The notes: a model not told the origin generated them from the letters alone. A DNA stretch of 64,000 nucleotides from JBPCQA01 sp050998615 (GCA_050998615.1 JBPCQA010000021.1:1-64000); one strand, 5' to 3'. Positions 53,014 through 61,610 are shown, counted from the stretch's first letter. Program-made: numbers and translations.

Positions 53014-54216
53014 TCAATCGAGTGCGGGTTGACGCAGCCGCAAGGTGCCGCGGTCGGCGTTCAAGGCAGCGCGCACTCCCAACGGCACCGCGGTGGCCGT
53101 CGGCGTGTGGCCGAAGTCGAATCCCTTGACCAGCGGCACATTCAACGGGGCAAGCCGATCGACCAGCACCGCGTCGACCAGCGCCGGGTCGCCACAATCG
53201 GTGAACTGGCCGAGCACTACCCCGGCCACGCCGTCGAACCAGCCGGCGCGTAGCAATTGGGTGAGCATCCGGTCGATCCGGTACGGCTCCTCGGTGACGT
53301 CCTCAAGGAGCGCGAGGCCACCTCGCGCGGGTCGGCTGTACGGCGTGCCAATCTCGGCCACCAGCAGCGCCAGGTTGCCTCCTACCAAGACGCCCTCCGA
53401 CCGACCTCCGACGACCACCTGGACGTCGCTGCCGGCGAACAGGTCCAAGGCAGGAGCCTGCTCCATCACCAACTGGCGCAGGGACTCCACGCTGCTGTCA
53501 TTGGCAACGCCGAGCGAAGTCGCGACGTGAGAGTGGATCGTGACAAGTCCGAGCCGGGATGCGCAGGCCTGGTGCAAAGCGGTCACGTCGGAAAACCCGC
53601 ACAGCACCTTCGGCTCCGCCTCGGCGAGCCGCTTCCAGTCCAGCAGCCCCAGCATGCGCTGCGTGCCGTAGCCGCCACGCGCCAACATCACCGCCGAAAC
53701 GTCGGGGTCGGCCCAGGCCGCCTCAAAGTCAGTGGCACGGTCCACGTCGTGACCCGCGAGATACGTCAGGTCGCCATGAGTGTCGAAGACGTGGCGACTC
53801 ACCCGCACCCGAAGCCCCCAGCTCTCCAACCGCGCGACCCCTGCCGCGAGCCGCTCGGGCGAGACAAGGCCAGCAGTGGCGGGGATCGCCACCAGATCCC
53901 CGCTGACCAAGTGCCGGGGTCGCAGCAGCTCGTTGCCTAGCGCTCGCCGCGCCATGGCCCGACGTTTGGGTCGGCGCAGGCCCGAGTCGACGAGACGCCG
54001 TACGACGTCGCGACTGCTCACCACGGTCGCCCCAGCGGCGATCAGGCGCTCGTACGCATCGGCGGGCACGTCGTAGTGGTCGCGCTCGAAGCCCCGGCGA
54101 GGGATCCCATGGGCCGCGGCGAACGCGTGCAGCTCCTCGATCGACGAGTCACTGACGAGGTGCGACCACACCCGGCCATGAGCAGGCCACGCCGGCGGAT
54201 CGATGAAGAGGCCCAT
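53014..54216 (-). CDS. Fusion of DUF4031 domain and S66 (LD-carboxypeptidase-like) peptidase
   Basis: Residues 1-90 are a DUF4031 domain (FIDPPAWPAHGRVWSHLVSD, RDHYDVPADAYERLIAAG). Residues 100-400 form an S66 peptidase: LARGGYGTQRMLGLL, the nucleophile Ser in GFSDVTALH (near 209), GGNLALLVAEIGTP, then EDVTEEPYRIDRML, and the catalytic His in GFDFGHTPTA (near 370). S66 members cleave L,D-peptides of murein or inactivate microcin C-type compounds. The two parts are fused in one intact gene of 400 residues. CutC follows upstream by 11 nt on the same strand, suggesting an operon. Confidence 0.82.
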   Translation of the reverse strand: MGLFIDPPAWPAHGRVWSHLVSDSSIEELHAFAAAHGIPRRGFERDHYDVPADAYERLIAAGATVVSSRDVVRRLVDSGLRRPKRRAMARRALGNELLRPRHLVSGDLVAIPATAGLVSPERLAAGVARLESWGLRVRVSRHVFDTHGDLTYLAGHDVDRATDFEAAWADPDVSAVMLARGGYGTQRMLGLLDWKRLAEAEPKVLCGFSDVTALHQACASRLGLVTIHSHVATSLGVANDSSVESLRQLVMEQAPALDLFAGSDVQVVVGGRSEGVLVGGNLALLVAEIGTPYSRPARGGLALLEDVTEEPYRIDRMLTQLLRAGWFDGVAGVVLGQFTDCGDPALVDAVLVDRLAPLNVPLVKGFDFGHTPTATAVPLGVRAALNADRGTLRLRQPALD

Positions 54217-54227
54217 CCCTTCGGCCG

Positions 54228-55022
54228 CTAACTCTCAGGTTGGGCGCGCTGCGCACGAGGGCCAGGCTCACCCGAGGCGCGCTCGACGGAATCGTCGAGC
54301 AGTAGCCGCCAGGAGCGGACGAAGCCGGTGTCCACATGGGACTTCGCCCATGAGCCACCAGGACGTACCGACGAGCCGAGGTGCAGCCGGCGTACTCCGG
54401 AACGCACCAGCCACGGCACATCCTCGGCGCGCACCCCACCTGCCGCGACCACGGCCGACGCGAACCTGGCATCCGCCTGGGCCAGCGCGACGAGGTCCTC
54501 GACCCCGGCTGCCATGCCGAACACGGAACCTGCGGTATGGATCGCGTCGAGCCCGCTGACGCCGGCCAACTGGCGCCACGCGCGCCGGGCGTCGAGGGCA
54601 TGGTCGAACGCGCGGTCAAACGTCCACGGTGCGCCGGCGAGATTGTCGGCAAGGGTCGTGCAGATCTCCACGTCGACGTCGAGGTCAGCGGTCAAGAAGC
54701 CGAACACGAATCCCTCGACGCCCAAGGAAAGAAAGTCGGTGACCAAGCCGACTAAGCGCGTGAACTCCCCGCCCTGGGTGGTAAACCCCTCCGACAGCCG
54801 CAGTGTGACGCGCACCGGCAGGTCGGTGGCACGCACGATCGCGCTCACGGCCGCCGGCTCCAACGTCATGGCTTGACCTTCGTCAATGACGCAGGCGTGC
54901 AATCGGTTAGCACCGCCGGCCTGGGCGCGCTCGGCATCGGTGGGATGCAGCACCACGACCTCGAGCGACGGCTCGCTCGGAGGGTCGAGCCGTCCGGCCA
55001 GCGCTCCGGGAACGGTTGTCAC
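54228..55022 (-). CDS. cutC: CutC-like TIM-barrel protein
   Basis: This 264-residue protein has LEVVVLHPTDAERAQAGGAN, then GVEGFVFGFLTADLDVDVEI and TFDRAFDHALDARRAWRQLA, the conserved CutC features (GF-x-FG-x-L, RAFD). CutC has been linked to copper homeostasis in E. coli, but that is disputed and it may be an enzyme. A minus-strand gene immediately upstream of the S66 fusion, spaced 11 nt. Confidence 0.82.
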   Translation of the reverse strand: MTTVPGALAGRLDPPSEPSLEVVVLHPTDAERAQAGGANRLHACVIDEGQAMTLEPAAVSAIVRATDLPVRVTLRLSEGFTTQGGEFTRLVGLVTDFLSLGVEGFVFGFLTADLDVDVEICTTLADNLAGAPWTFDRAFDHALDARRAWRQLAGVSGLDAIHTAGSVFGMAAGVEDLVALAQADARFASAVVAAGGVRAEDVPWLVRSGVRRLHLGSSVRPGGSWAKSHVDTGFVRSWRLLLDDSVERASGEPGPRAQRAQPES

Positions 55023-55112
55023 ACCAACAGCCTGCCAGCTTTTGTTGCGTGGTGGCTGAAGGCGCCTCGGGTGGCGATAACTCTGACGTTCAACCGTAAC
55101 GACTGGGACCGC

Positions 55113-55769
55113 TCAGGCCGCTGTCTCCAACGTCAGCAGCGCGCGTTTGGCCTCGGGACCACCGGCGTACCCTCCGAACGAGCCATCGGAGCGCACCACC
55201 CGATGACAGGGCACCACGATCGGGAGCGGGTTGGTCGCGCAGGCGGTGCCGACGGCACGTACGGCGTTCGGACTCCCGACGGCGACCGCCACCTCGGCGT
55301 AGCTCTGCGTCTTGCCGTAATCGATCTCGGCCACGTGCGTGAGCACATCGAGCCGGAAACCCTTCGCCAGGCGGAAGTCCAGTGGTACGTCGAAGCCCCG
55401 GCGCGCGCCGGCGAAGTATTCGTCGACCTCACGGGCGACCGTGTCCAGCCGGGCCGGCGTCTTGAGGATGCGCGGGCTGACTTTCAGCGCCAGCTCTGCA
55501 AGCACCTTGTCGTGGCCCTGGCCGTCGTACGCGACCCGCATCAGGCCGAGCTCTGTCGCGGCCAGCAGCAGCGATCCGACCGGGGTGTCGATGGTGCGGT
55601 AGGCGATGTCGAGAACACCGTCGTTCTCGGCAGCGGTTTCAAGCTTGTCATGGAGGCGCCGCATCGCCTCCTCGTCGACCACGGGCAGCGCGGCGAACAC
55701 GTCGCCGGCAGTCGGCTTTGATCCGGCACTCCGCTTTGATCCACGACTCATCTTTGATAGAGCGTTCAT
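55113..55769 (-). CDS. ogt: Methylated-DNA--protein-cysteine methyltransferase (Ogt)
   Basis: This 218-residue protein transfers O6-alkyl groups from guanine to its own cysteine in IVVPCHRVVRSDGSFGGYAG. The AdaB/Ogt DNA-binding part (YAEVAVAVGSPNAVRAVGTA) is present. The N-terminus is unusual, MNALSKMSRGSKRSAGSKPT, a basic leader. It starts 5 nt after the stop of the sigma gene, so both form an operon. Confidence 0.92.
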   Translation of the reverse strand: MNALSKMSRGSKRSAGSKPTAGDVFAALPVVDEEAMRRLHDKLETAAENDGVLDIAYRTIDTPVGSLLLAATELGLMRVAYDGQGHDKVLAELALKVSPRILKTPARLDTVAREVDEYFAGARRGFDVPLDFRLAKGFRLDVLTHVAEIDYGKTQSYAEVAVAVGSPNAVRAVGTACATNPLPIVVPCHRVVRSDGSFGGYAGGPEAKRALLTLETAA

Positions 55770-55774
55770 CAGTG

Positions 55775-56337
55775 TTATCCCTTCTCGGCCGCAATACTTC
55801 GGGGTTTGGTGCTGCTCAGAGCCGGCGGCCCTTTCAAGGTCTTGCGCAGCGTCGCGATGCCGTCGGCGGCGGCCCGTCTCGCGGCTGCCGCCGAGCCACC
55901 GACGATCCCGGCGACCTCACGATGGGAGAAGCCGGCCAGGTAGTGGTAGGCCACCGTCTGGCGTTGCTTGGCGGGCAGCTGCTTCAAGGCCGCCCACAGG
56001 TCACCGACCCGCTCGTCCGGATCGTGCCGAGGAGCCGGTTGATCCAGGACGTGCGCGGTCGGGTCCGCACGCCTGGCGGTGGCTCTGGTGATGTCGATGG
56101 CCTTACGGTGTGCAATCGTGACCAGCCACGCCTCGACGTTGGCGTCGGGGCGAAGGTCGGGTAGGCCCGCAGGGCAGATAGGAACGTCTCTGGCCAGGCG
56201 TCCTCGGCGTCCACCGGCCCAAGCACGGCCCGGCATACCCGGAACACGGTCGGGCCGTGCCTGCCGACGATCTCCTTGAACGGCACCTTCACACCGGTCG
56301 CCTTGATACTGGTCGGGGCCACGCTGATTGCCTTCAC
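55775..56337 (-). pseudogene. ECF sigma factor with a single frameshift
   Basis: The two halves are each well-formed sigma-70 regions. ATG 56337 reads MKAISVAPTSIKATGVKVPF then VGRHGPTVFRVCRAVLGPVD, DAEDAWPETFLSALRAYP. The rest (PDLRPDANVEAWLVTIAHRK, then LKQLPAKQRQTVAYHYLAGF, SHREVAGIVGGSAAAARRAA) is in a second frame. One missing G near 56163 (CCC-GAC) restores the gene. The stop-to-start spacing to ogt suggests they were an operon. A sequencing indel cannot be excluded. Confidence 0.8.
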
Positions 56338-56387
56338 AATGGTCGGGCCACGCTGGTCGCACCCACGCTAGTCACCCTCACACTGAT

Positions 56388-56432
56388 CACTTCCACACCG
56401 GTCACTTCCACACCGGTCACTTCCACACTGGG
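56388..56432. repeat. Three tandem 15-bp units upstream of the sigma gene
   Basis: CACTTCCACACCGGT at 56388 and 56403 is followed by CACTTCCACACTGGG at 56418. It lies 51-95 nt upstream of the sigma ATG, in its probable promoter region. Copies in a regulatory region could change expression, or may be slippage. Confidence 0.85.
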
Positions 56433-56600
56433 TAAACGATCCGACCGGGCGCAATGTGAGGTGGCACGGGAAGTGTGGCACGGAAACGCCAAGGAGACAG
56501 GCTCTAAGCCCGAGTGGCTGACGCGCCGGCCGTGGGCCTTGACCGCGGTAGCGGGGAAGGCCAGGATTTGCAGGTCGGCCCCACGACTCGGAGGTGGAAC

Positions 56601-59000
56601 ATGATCAGCCGCACCCGCAAGCTCCGCCGATCCACGGTTCTGGTCTGCGCCGCCGCGTGTATTTCGGCTTGCACGGCCGGGAACCCCTCCACCGACACCG
56701 TCGGCGCACCGGCTGCCTCCCAGACCCAGACCAAGCCGGACCAGTCGCAAGAGCCGCGGCCGGGTCAGCAGCCCGCTGCCCAAGGTGAGGCAAGCGCCGG
56801 CTGGACCGACGCGATGGAACGGGCGGCCGAGGCCCGGGGCCCGGAGATGCCCGAGGACTCGTTCTTGTTCCAGCGGTTGATGCCCTCCGGCGTGCCGAGC
56901 AGCAGCGCTTTCGCAGCGGCGGCGCAACAGGCCGCCTCTGTTCGAGCGCTGACCTCCAAAGTGTCGCCGGACCTTGCCGGTCGGGCCTGGCGCTTCCTCG
57001 GCCCGCGCAATGTCGGCGGCCGGGTCGTCGACGCGGCAGTCGATCCACGACACTCCGGCGGTCTTTATGTCGCGACCGCCACCAACGGCGTCTGGCACTC
57101 CAGCGACGCCGGTCAGACATTCACGTCCGTGTGGCCAAAGGGGGCGCCGCACTCGATGGGGGCGCTGGCCATCACGCCGGACGGCACGCTGTATGCCGGA
57201 ACCGGTGAGACCAACCCTGGCGGCGGCAGCATCACGTACGGCGGAAGCGGTGTCTACCGCTCCACCGATGGTGGAAAGACCTGGCAGCACATCGGTCTTA
57301 CCGACTCCAGCACCATCGGCAGGATCGTGGTCGACCCGACCAACCCCAGGCGGATCTGGATCGCGGTGAGCGGCAACCTCTTCGTGCCCGGTGGGCAACG
57401 CGGTGTCTACGAGTCCACGAACGGCGGCAACACGTGGCATCGCTCGCTGACGCCGCCCAACGCCACCACCGGAGCCGCCGACCTCGCAGTCGACCCGGCG
57501 GACCACAACCACGTGATCGCGACCATGTGGGACCACATCCGCAAACCTTCCACCCGGATCTACACTGGGGTGGGCTCGGGCATCTGGGAGACCCGCAACG
57601 GAGGCCGCAGCTGGCATCGCCTCGGCACCAAGCAAGGCCTACGGGCGCCGGCGAAGAATGTCGGACGGATCGGAGTGGCGTTCGCTCCGTCGGACTCCAA
57701 CCGGGTCTACGCGATCTACGCCAACAACGGTCTCGGCTCGTTCCAGGACTTCTACGCCTCCACCGACAACGGGTCGTCCTGGCGGCGTCCGGCCGGCGCC
57801 GCCGACCTGAAGGACTCACAGAGTGTCTACGGTTGGTGGTTCGCCCGGATCTTCGTCGACCCCAAGAATGCCGACCGCCTCGACGTCGCCGGCCTCGATA
57901 TGTGGCAGTCCACAAACGGCGCGAAGTCGTTTGCGCCGGTGTGCTGTCTGCATTCCGACCAGCACATCATGGTGTGGGATCCCACCAAACTGACCCGGGT
58001 GTACGTCGGCAACGACGGCGGCCTCTACGTCTCCGCCAAGGACGGCGCAGACAAGACCTACACCCAGTCCAACGACCAGCCGTGGTCGCAGTACCAAGAC
58101 GTCGACGTGTCGGACCAGCATCCGAGCCGGTTCATCGGCGGCCTGCAAGACAACGGGACACCGGCTAACTGGACCAATCCGCCGTTCCAGCAGGTCTACG
58201 GCGGCGACGGTCAGCGGGCGCTGATCAACCCGAACGACTACCACATCTACTACGCGTGCGCCCAGTACGGTTACTGCTCCGGTTTCGACCACGGCAAGTC
58301 GTTCCGGCTCGACATCACGTCGAAACGGTTCCCGTACTTCATGCAGATGGAGTTCCAGCCCGGCAACCCGAAGGTGATGTACGCCGGCGGCAACCGGCTG
58401 AACCGCTCCACCGACAGGGGCCACACCTGGACGCCGATCACCGGCGACCTGGGCCATGGCCAGTCCGGACACGACCGCAACCCGCTCTACCGCAACCACT
58501 ACGGCACGATCTCGGCGCTCGCCATCGCCCCGAAGGACCCGAAGACGATCTGGGTCGGCACCGACAACGGCTACCTTTACCGCAGCACCGACCGCGGGGC
58601 CACGTTCACCCAGTTGCCGCCGCCGGTTCGGCCGCGGCTGTGGATCTCCCGGATCACCGTCGACCCCAACGACACCAACGTCGTCTACGTAGCGTTCTCC
58701 GGCTACCGGGAGGGCATCGATGCGCCGTATATCTTGCGAAGCCGCGATGGTGGCAGCACCTGGACGAACATCTCCGCCAACCTGCCGCATGCGCCGGTCA
58801 ACGACCTTGCCGTGGTGAAGGGCACGCTGTACGCCGCCACCGACGTCGGCGTCTTCTTATCCAGAAGGCGGGCGCCGCACTGGATCTCTCTCGGCTCCGA
58901 CCTGCCGCAACTCGTCGTCACCGACCTGCGGTATGAGCAGAAGAACGCGACCCTGTACGTCGCCACGTTCGGGATGGGAGTCTGGTCGATCCAGATCTGA
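56601..59000 (+). CDS. Secreted lipoprotein with BNR/sortilin-like repeats
   Basis: This 799-residue protein has a lipoprotein signal (STVLVCAAACISAC, with Cys24 as the lipobox cysteine). It contains about nine Asp-box/BNR repeats of the S-x-D/N-x-G-x-T-W type (STDGGKTW, STNGGNTW, TRNGGRSW, STDNGSSW, STDRGHTW, SRDGGSTW and others). This is a beta-propeller as in sialidases or Vps10-like glycan hydrolases. A catalytic Arg triad of sialidases was not identified, so the enzyme activity is unproven. ATG 56601 has a GGAGG SD 4 nt upstream. Confidence 0.83.
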   Translation: MISRTRKLRRSTVLVCAAACISACTAGNPSTDTVGAPAASQTQTKPDQSQEPRPGQQPAAQGEASAGWTDAMERAAEARGPEMPEDSFLFQRLMPSGVPSSSAFAAAAQQAASVRALTSKVSPDLAGRAWRFLGPRNVGGRVVDAAVDPRHSGGLYVATATNGVWHSSDAGQTFTSVWPKGAPHSMGALAITPDGTLYAGTGETNPGGGSITYGGSGVYRSTDGGKTWQHIGLTDSSTIGRIVVDPTNPRRIWIAVSGNLFVPGGQRGVYESTNGGNTWHRSLTPPNATTGAADLAVDPADHNHVIATMWDHIRKPSTRIYTGVGSGIWETRNGGRSWHRLGTKQGLRAPAKNVGRIGVAFAPSDSNRVYAIYANNGLGSFQDFYASTDNGSSWRRPAGAADLKDSQSVYGWWFARIFVDPKNADRLDVAGLDMWQSTNGAKSFAPVCCLHSDQHIMVWDPTKLTRVYVGNDGGLYVSAKDGADKTYTQSNDQPWSQYQDVDVSDQHPSRFIGGLQDNGTPANWTNPPFQQVYGGDGQRALINPNDYHIYYACAQYGYCSGFDHGKSFRLDITSKRFPYFMQMEFQPGNPKVMYAGGNRLNRSTDRGHTWTPITGDLGHGQSGHDRNPLYRNHYGTISALAIAPKDPKTIWVGTDNGYLYRSTDRGATFTQLPPPVRPRLWISRITVDPNDTNVVYVAFSGYREGIDAPYILRSRDGGSTWTNISANLPHAPVNDLAVVKGTLYAATDVGVFLSRRRAPHWISLGSDLPQLVVTDLRYEQKNATLYVATFGMGVWSIQI

Positions 59001-59061
59001 GCTCGTTCAGAACGGCGACACCACCAACAGGGCGGTTGCGGAGCGAGCGTCCCCCGACGGT

Positions 59062-59097
59062 GGTTGAGGAGCAAGCGAAGCGAGCGTCTCGAAAACC
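59062..59097. repeat. REP-like GGTTGAGGAGC...GTCTCG element
   Basis: GGTTGAGGAGCAAGCGAAGC then GAGCGTCTCGAAAACC. I recall near-identical sequences (with GCGAGCGAAGCGAGC in the middle) dispersed in Propionibacteriales genomes. It is downstream of the BNR lipoprotein gene. No other copy was seen in this window. Confidence 0.6.
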
Positions 59098-59263
59098 ATC
59101 GCCGAGCAGCGTTGGCGGCCGGCGATTCCTCGGAAGCTGGCTGGGCCAGGTATTGCGTTCTGTCGACTTCGATGTTCGGTTCCTGGCGTTCTTGTCCAGA
59201 ACGCCTCGCGAAGAAAGTTGTCCAACAAAAACTGGGCGGGAGCTGTTGCCCTTCGGTGCGTGA

Positions 59264-59629
59264 TTATGGCAAACCAACACTCAGGTTTATTGACAGCTCC
59301 TCACCGAAGAGAGGACCAAAAAATATTAGATGAGATCCAATAAGTTCGCATTTCTCAATTTCAAACCGAATAAGGAACACCACTGAATCGCCGTAATTTG
59401 AAGCGCTTGAGTCCCTAGGCGAAAGAACCATCTGAGGAAGACACAGACGACAGCTCAAGACATTTACATGAAGATCCAACGGCTCCTGTCCCACAAATTC
59501 ACAGAAAACAAAGAGCTCAGATTCAAGCTTGACAGGAGGAAGAACTTGAAGTTGACCAGTCAGAGCGGTAACGCGAACGGATTCCTCAGAGACGGTTAGG
59601 TAAGCACCTCCCGCCACTAATCTCCGCAC
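59264..59629 (-). CDS. Hypothetical protein in a low-GC islet
   Basis: This 121-residue frame begins GTG 59629 (MRRLVAGGAYLTVSEESVRV) and has VLPPVKLESELFVFCEFVGQ, then SNYGDSVVFLIRFEIEKCEL. Base composition is distinctly AT-richer than the flanking genes. Its start overlaps the end of the secreted protein by 13 nt. No family recognised; the coding nature is uncertain. Confidence 0.45.
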   Translation of the reverse strand: MRRLVAGGAYLTVSEESVRVTALTGQLQVLPPVKLESELFVFCEFVGQEPLDLHVNVLSCRLCLPQMVLSPRDSSASNYGDSVVFLIRFEIEKCELIGSHLIFFGPLFGEELSINLSVGLP

Positions 59630-60126
59630 CTGACTATGTCAACAGTCCCGATAACATTTGGATGGGACTGGTAATTCGCCTCAATATGCCGAGCTTCAGG
59701 TCTGTAATCTCCGATCTCCCCAGGAGTACAAGGATCAAACGCATCTGCTCGCAATTGATGCGTTATGTCGAACTTTATGCGGGAATGAACGGCATCGAAA
59801 CAATTATAGTTTCCAGGAGGGCCTGCTCGATAACACTCTTGAATGACCACCTGTAACTGCTGCTGCACAGTCTCTGTGCAACTCTGGACCGCACCGTATT
59901 GCACTGTCGCAACGTTTTTCAGGGGCTCTGTTAGGGCACCCCGACAAACGCCCACAGCCCAAGTTGGCTTGACTCGTTGTGAGTGAGCGGCATCGACATG
60001 CACTTCCCGATGATGCGTCGCGCGAACGCTTCCAGGCCTGGATGCAGCGCTAGCCCCGACGCCAAAGCTCAGCGTCAGGAGAGCGCTCATCGCAAAACCT
60101 GTTAAAGCAACAGTGCGGCGATTCAC
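59617..60126 (-). CDS. Secreted protein of unknown function in a low-GC islet
   Basis: This 169-residue protein starts VNRRTVALTGFAMSALLTLS (GTG 60126 with GGAGG 5 nt upstream) and has a signal peptide ending near GASAAS. The mature part has four or more cysteines (VGVCRGAL, AVQSCTE, IQECYRAG, GNYNCFDAVH, DPCTPGE, VRCGD), suggesting disulfide bonds. The islet is lower in GC than its surroundings, which suggests horizontal transfer. No relative is known to me. Confidence 0.6.
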   Translation of the reverse strand: MNRRTVALTGFAMSALLTLSFGVGASAASRPGSVRATHHREVHVDAAHSQRVKPTWAVGVCRGALTEPLKNVATVQYGAVQSCTETVQQQLQVVIQECYRAGPPGNYNCFDAVHSRIKFDITHQLRADAFDPCTPGEIGDYRPEARHIEANYQSHPNVIGTVDIVRCGD

Positions 60127-60224
60127 GAGCTCCTCCAGTGGAATCAACATCACACTTCGTTGGGTAGCGCTTACACGTGTTATGTATCACAGCTTTGCGC
60201 GCCTGTCAACCCGCGACCCCGTCG

Positions 60225-60273
60225 ACTTGTCCGACTCTGAGGGGGCTATAGCCTGCCGACGTTCGAACAACTT
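60225..60273. repeat. Dispersed dyad element, copy 3
   Basis: ACTTGTCCGACTCTG (60225-60239) followed after 22 nt by TTCGAACAACTT (60262-60273). This matches the consensus of the elements at 31358 and 48231. It lies 19 nt before the GTG of the small membrane protein. A TATAGC (60247-60252) inside could be a -10, so promoter overlap is possible. Confidence 0.65.
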
Positions 60274-60291
60274 AATGGCGAGGAGGCAGAC

Positions 60292-60495
60292 GTGGGCGAC
60301 GGATCTCAGGGCTACGTCGTCGGTTGGGGGACGCTGTCCCTGATCAACGCGGGCCTCGCCCAAGCAAAGGGTCGCAGCGGTCTTGGCTGGTGGCTGCTCT
60401 CCCTTCTCCTCGGACCGATCGCCACGCTGCTGATCGTGGTGCTCCCGCTGGCTGCACCGACGTCCAGAGCCGCCCCTCAGCGCAACAAGTCGTGA
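60292..60495 (+). CDS. Small membrane protein (67 aa)
   Basis: GTG 60292 after AGGAGG encodes VGDGSQGYVVGWGTLSLINA then GLAQAKGRSGLGWWLLSLLL, GPIATLLIVVLPLAA. Two hydrophobic segments with GLAQxKGRS-WW between are found in a small actinobacterial protein family of unknown function. It lies directly downstream of a dyad element. Confidence 0.72.
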   Translation: MGDGSQGYVVGWGTLSLINAGLAQAKGRSGLGWWLLSLLLGPIATLLIVVLPLAAPTSRAAPQRNKS

Positions 60496-60511
60496 CCTCC
60501 GCCTCGTGCAA

Positions 60512-61099
60512 TCAGCTCATGGCTGCGTGACAGAACTGCCAAGTCGGGTAGCCGGACTCGAGCAGCCTTCGGTGGCTCTCCCAGGTGTCCAACCAGAGCG
60601 GCGTTGGGGCAAACAAATCCACCGGACGGCCGGAAGCCAGCCGGTACCCCCATCTGAAACCGACCACCGGCGCCAACGTGCGCGACCGTACAACGTCGAG
60701 AATCGTGACGACCCAGGCGTGCGCCACCCAGTCACCATCGCGATGGTGCGGGTTGGCGGGAAAGTCCGAGAACGTCGGGAGAAATCCGAACGTGTAAAGC
60801 GGACACTCCGCGCCGAACACGGGCACCGCATCAACCTCTTCCGAGACGGTGCCGTCCAGGTCGCATCGCTCGATGACTTGTAACCACCCAAACCAGGCGC
60901 GCAGCCCCTCGCCGTCGTACCGGATCGTCGCCTGCACGCACGGAAAGCCACGGAACGCAGCCTCGTCGTAGCCAACGGCAACCAGCCCAAGGCCGAGCTC
61001 CTCCGGATCGTCGTTGGGCCATACCTCCACATAGATCGACCCGGCCCGGTCACGGACCTGAAACGGCATAACCAACGTTTGCCGGGAAGCAGGAGGCAT
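60512..61099 (-). CDS. Hypothetical protein
   Basis: This 195-residue protein starts MPPASRQTLVMPFQVRDRAG (ATG 61099) and has VEVWPNDDPEELGLGLVAVG, then GFPCVQATIRYDGEGLRAWF. It ends DLFAPTPLWLDTWESHRRLL. No domain recognised; tryptophan-rich C-terminus. It is divergent from the next hypothetical gene. Confidence 0.6.
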   Translation of the reverse strand: MPPASRQTLVMPFQVRDRAGSIYVEVWPNDDPEELGLGLVAVGYDEAAFRGFPCVQATIRYDGEGLRAWFGWLQVIERCDLDGTVSEEVDAVPVFGAECPLYTFGFLPTFSDFPANPHHRDGDWVAHAWVVTILDVVRSRTLAPVVGFRWGYRLASGRPVDLFAPTPLWLDTWESHRRLLESGYPTWQFCHAAMS

Positions 61100-61175
61100 G
61101 ATCTTGAGTCTGTCACTTCGGCCAGCCCGGGCATGCCTCCCGGCGTCGTTTGAACCGCCTGCCAGGATGGAAGAC

Positions 61176-61553
61176 ATGACGCCGGGAGACCCGTTGTTGA
61201 GCGCACGCGCACGCGTGCTGAGAGATCTCGCTGCGGAGGGAGCAGTCGACCCGCACACGGTCTCGTTGGTCGAGGAATGCGTGGCGCAACGCCGGTGGTG
61301 GCTGTCGCAGTGGGCACAGGGATCGGCGTACGTCGAAGGGCTGGTCGCCCAGGACGTGCAGGACGCGCTCTTCGACGAAGCCCGCAGGTGGCCGGTATGC
61401 GCCAGTTGTCCCGACCCCGTCGAGCACAGCCTGTCGATCGAGCCAGAGCTGGGCCCGGATCCGCACTGGGTGTGCTCGGAGTCCGGTGCGGTGATCGCGC
61501 CGCTGGGGCATCTCGCGATGCGGGCCAGCGAACCCGGCGCCCAGCCTGACTGA
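61176..61553 (+). CDS. Hypothetical protein with Cys-x2-Cys cluster
   Basis: This 125-residue protein starts MTPGDPLLSARARVLRDLAA (ATG 61176). After a helical region (EECVAQRRWWLSQWAQGSAY), it has VCASCPDPVEHSLSIEPELG, then PHWVCSESGAVIAPLGHL, a possible zinc ribbon. No known family. Confidence 0.65.
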   Translation: MTPGDPLLSARARVLRDLAAEGAVDPHTVSLVEECVAQRRWWLSQWAQGSAYVEGLVAQDVQDALFDEARRWPVCASCPDPVEHSLSIEPELGPDPHWVCSESGAVIAPLGHLAMRASEPGAQPD

Positions 61554-61610
61554 ACGCCGTCGGCTCGAACGCAGCCAGCCCTGAGCCGGACTGAGCTACC
61601 GGCAGTTCGA

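Noticed and set aside
60259..60270. GTTCGAAC palindrome as a LexA or MerR site
   Set aside because: It lacks the N4 spacer of the actinobacterial SOS box and is explained as part of the third dyad element.
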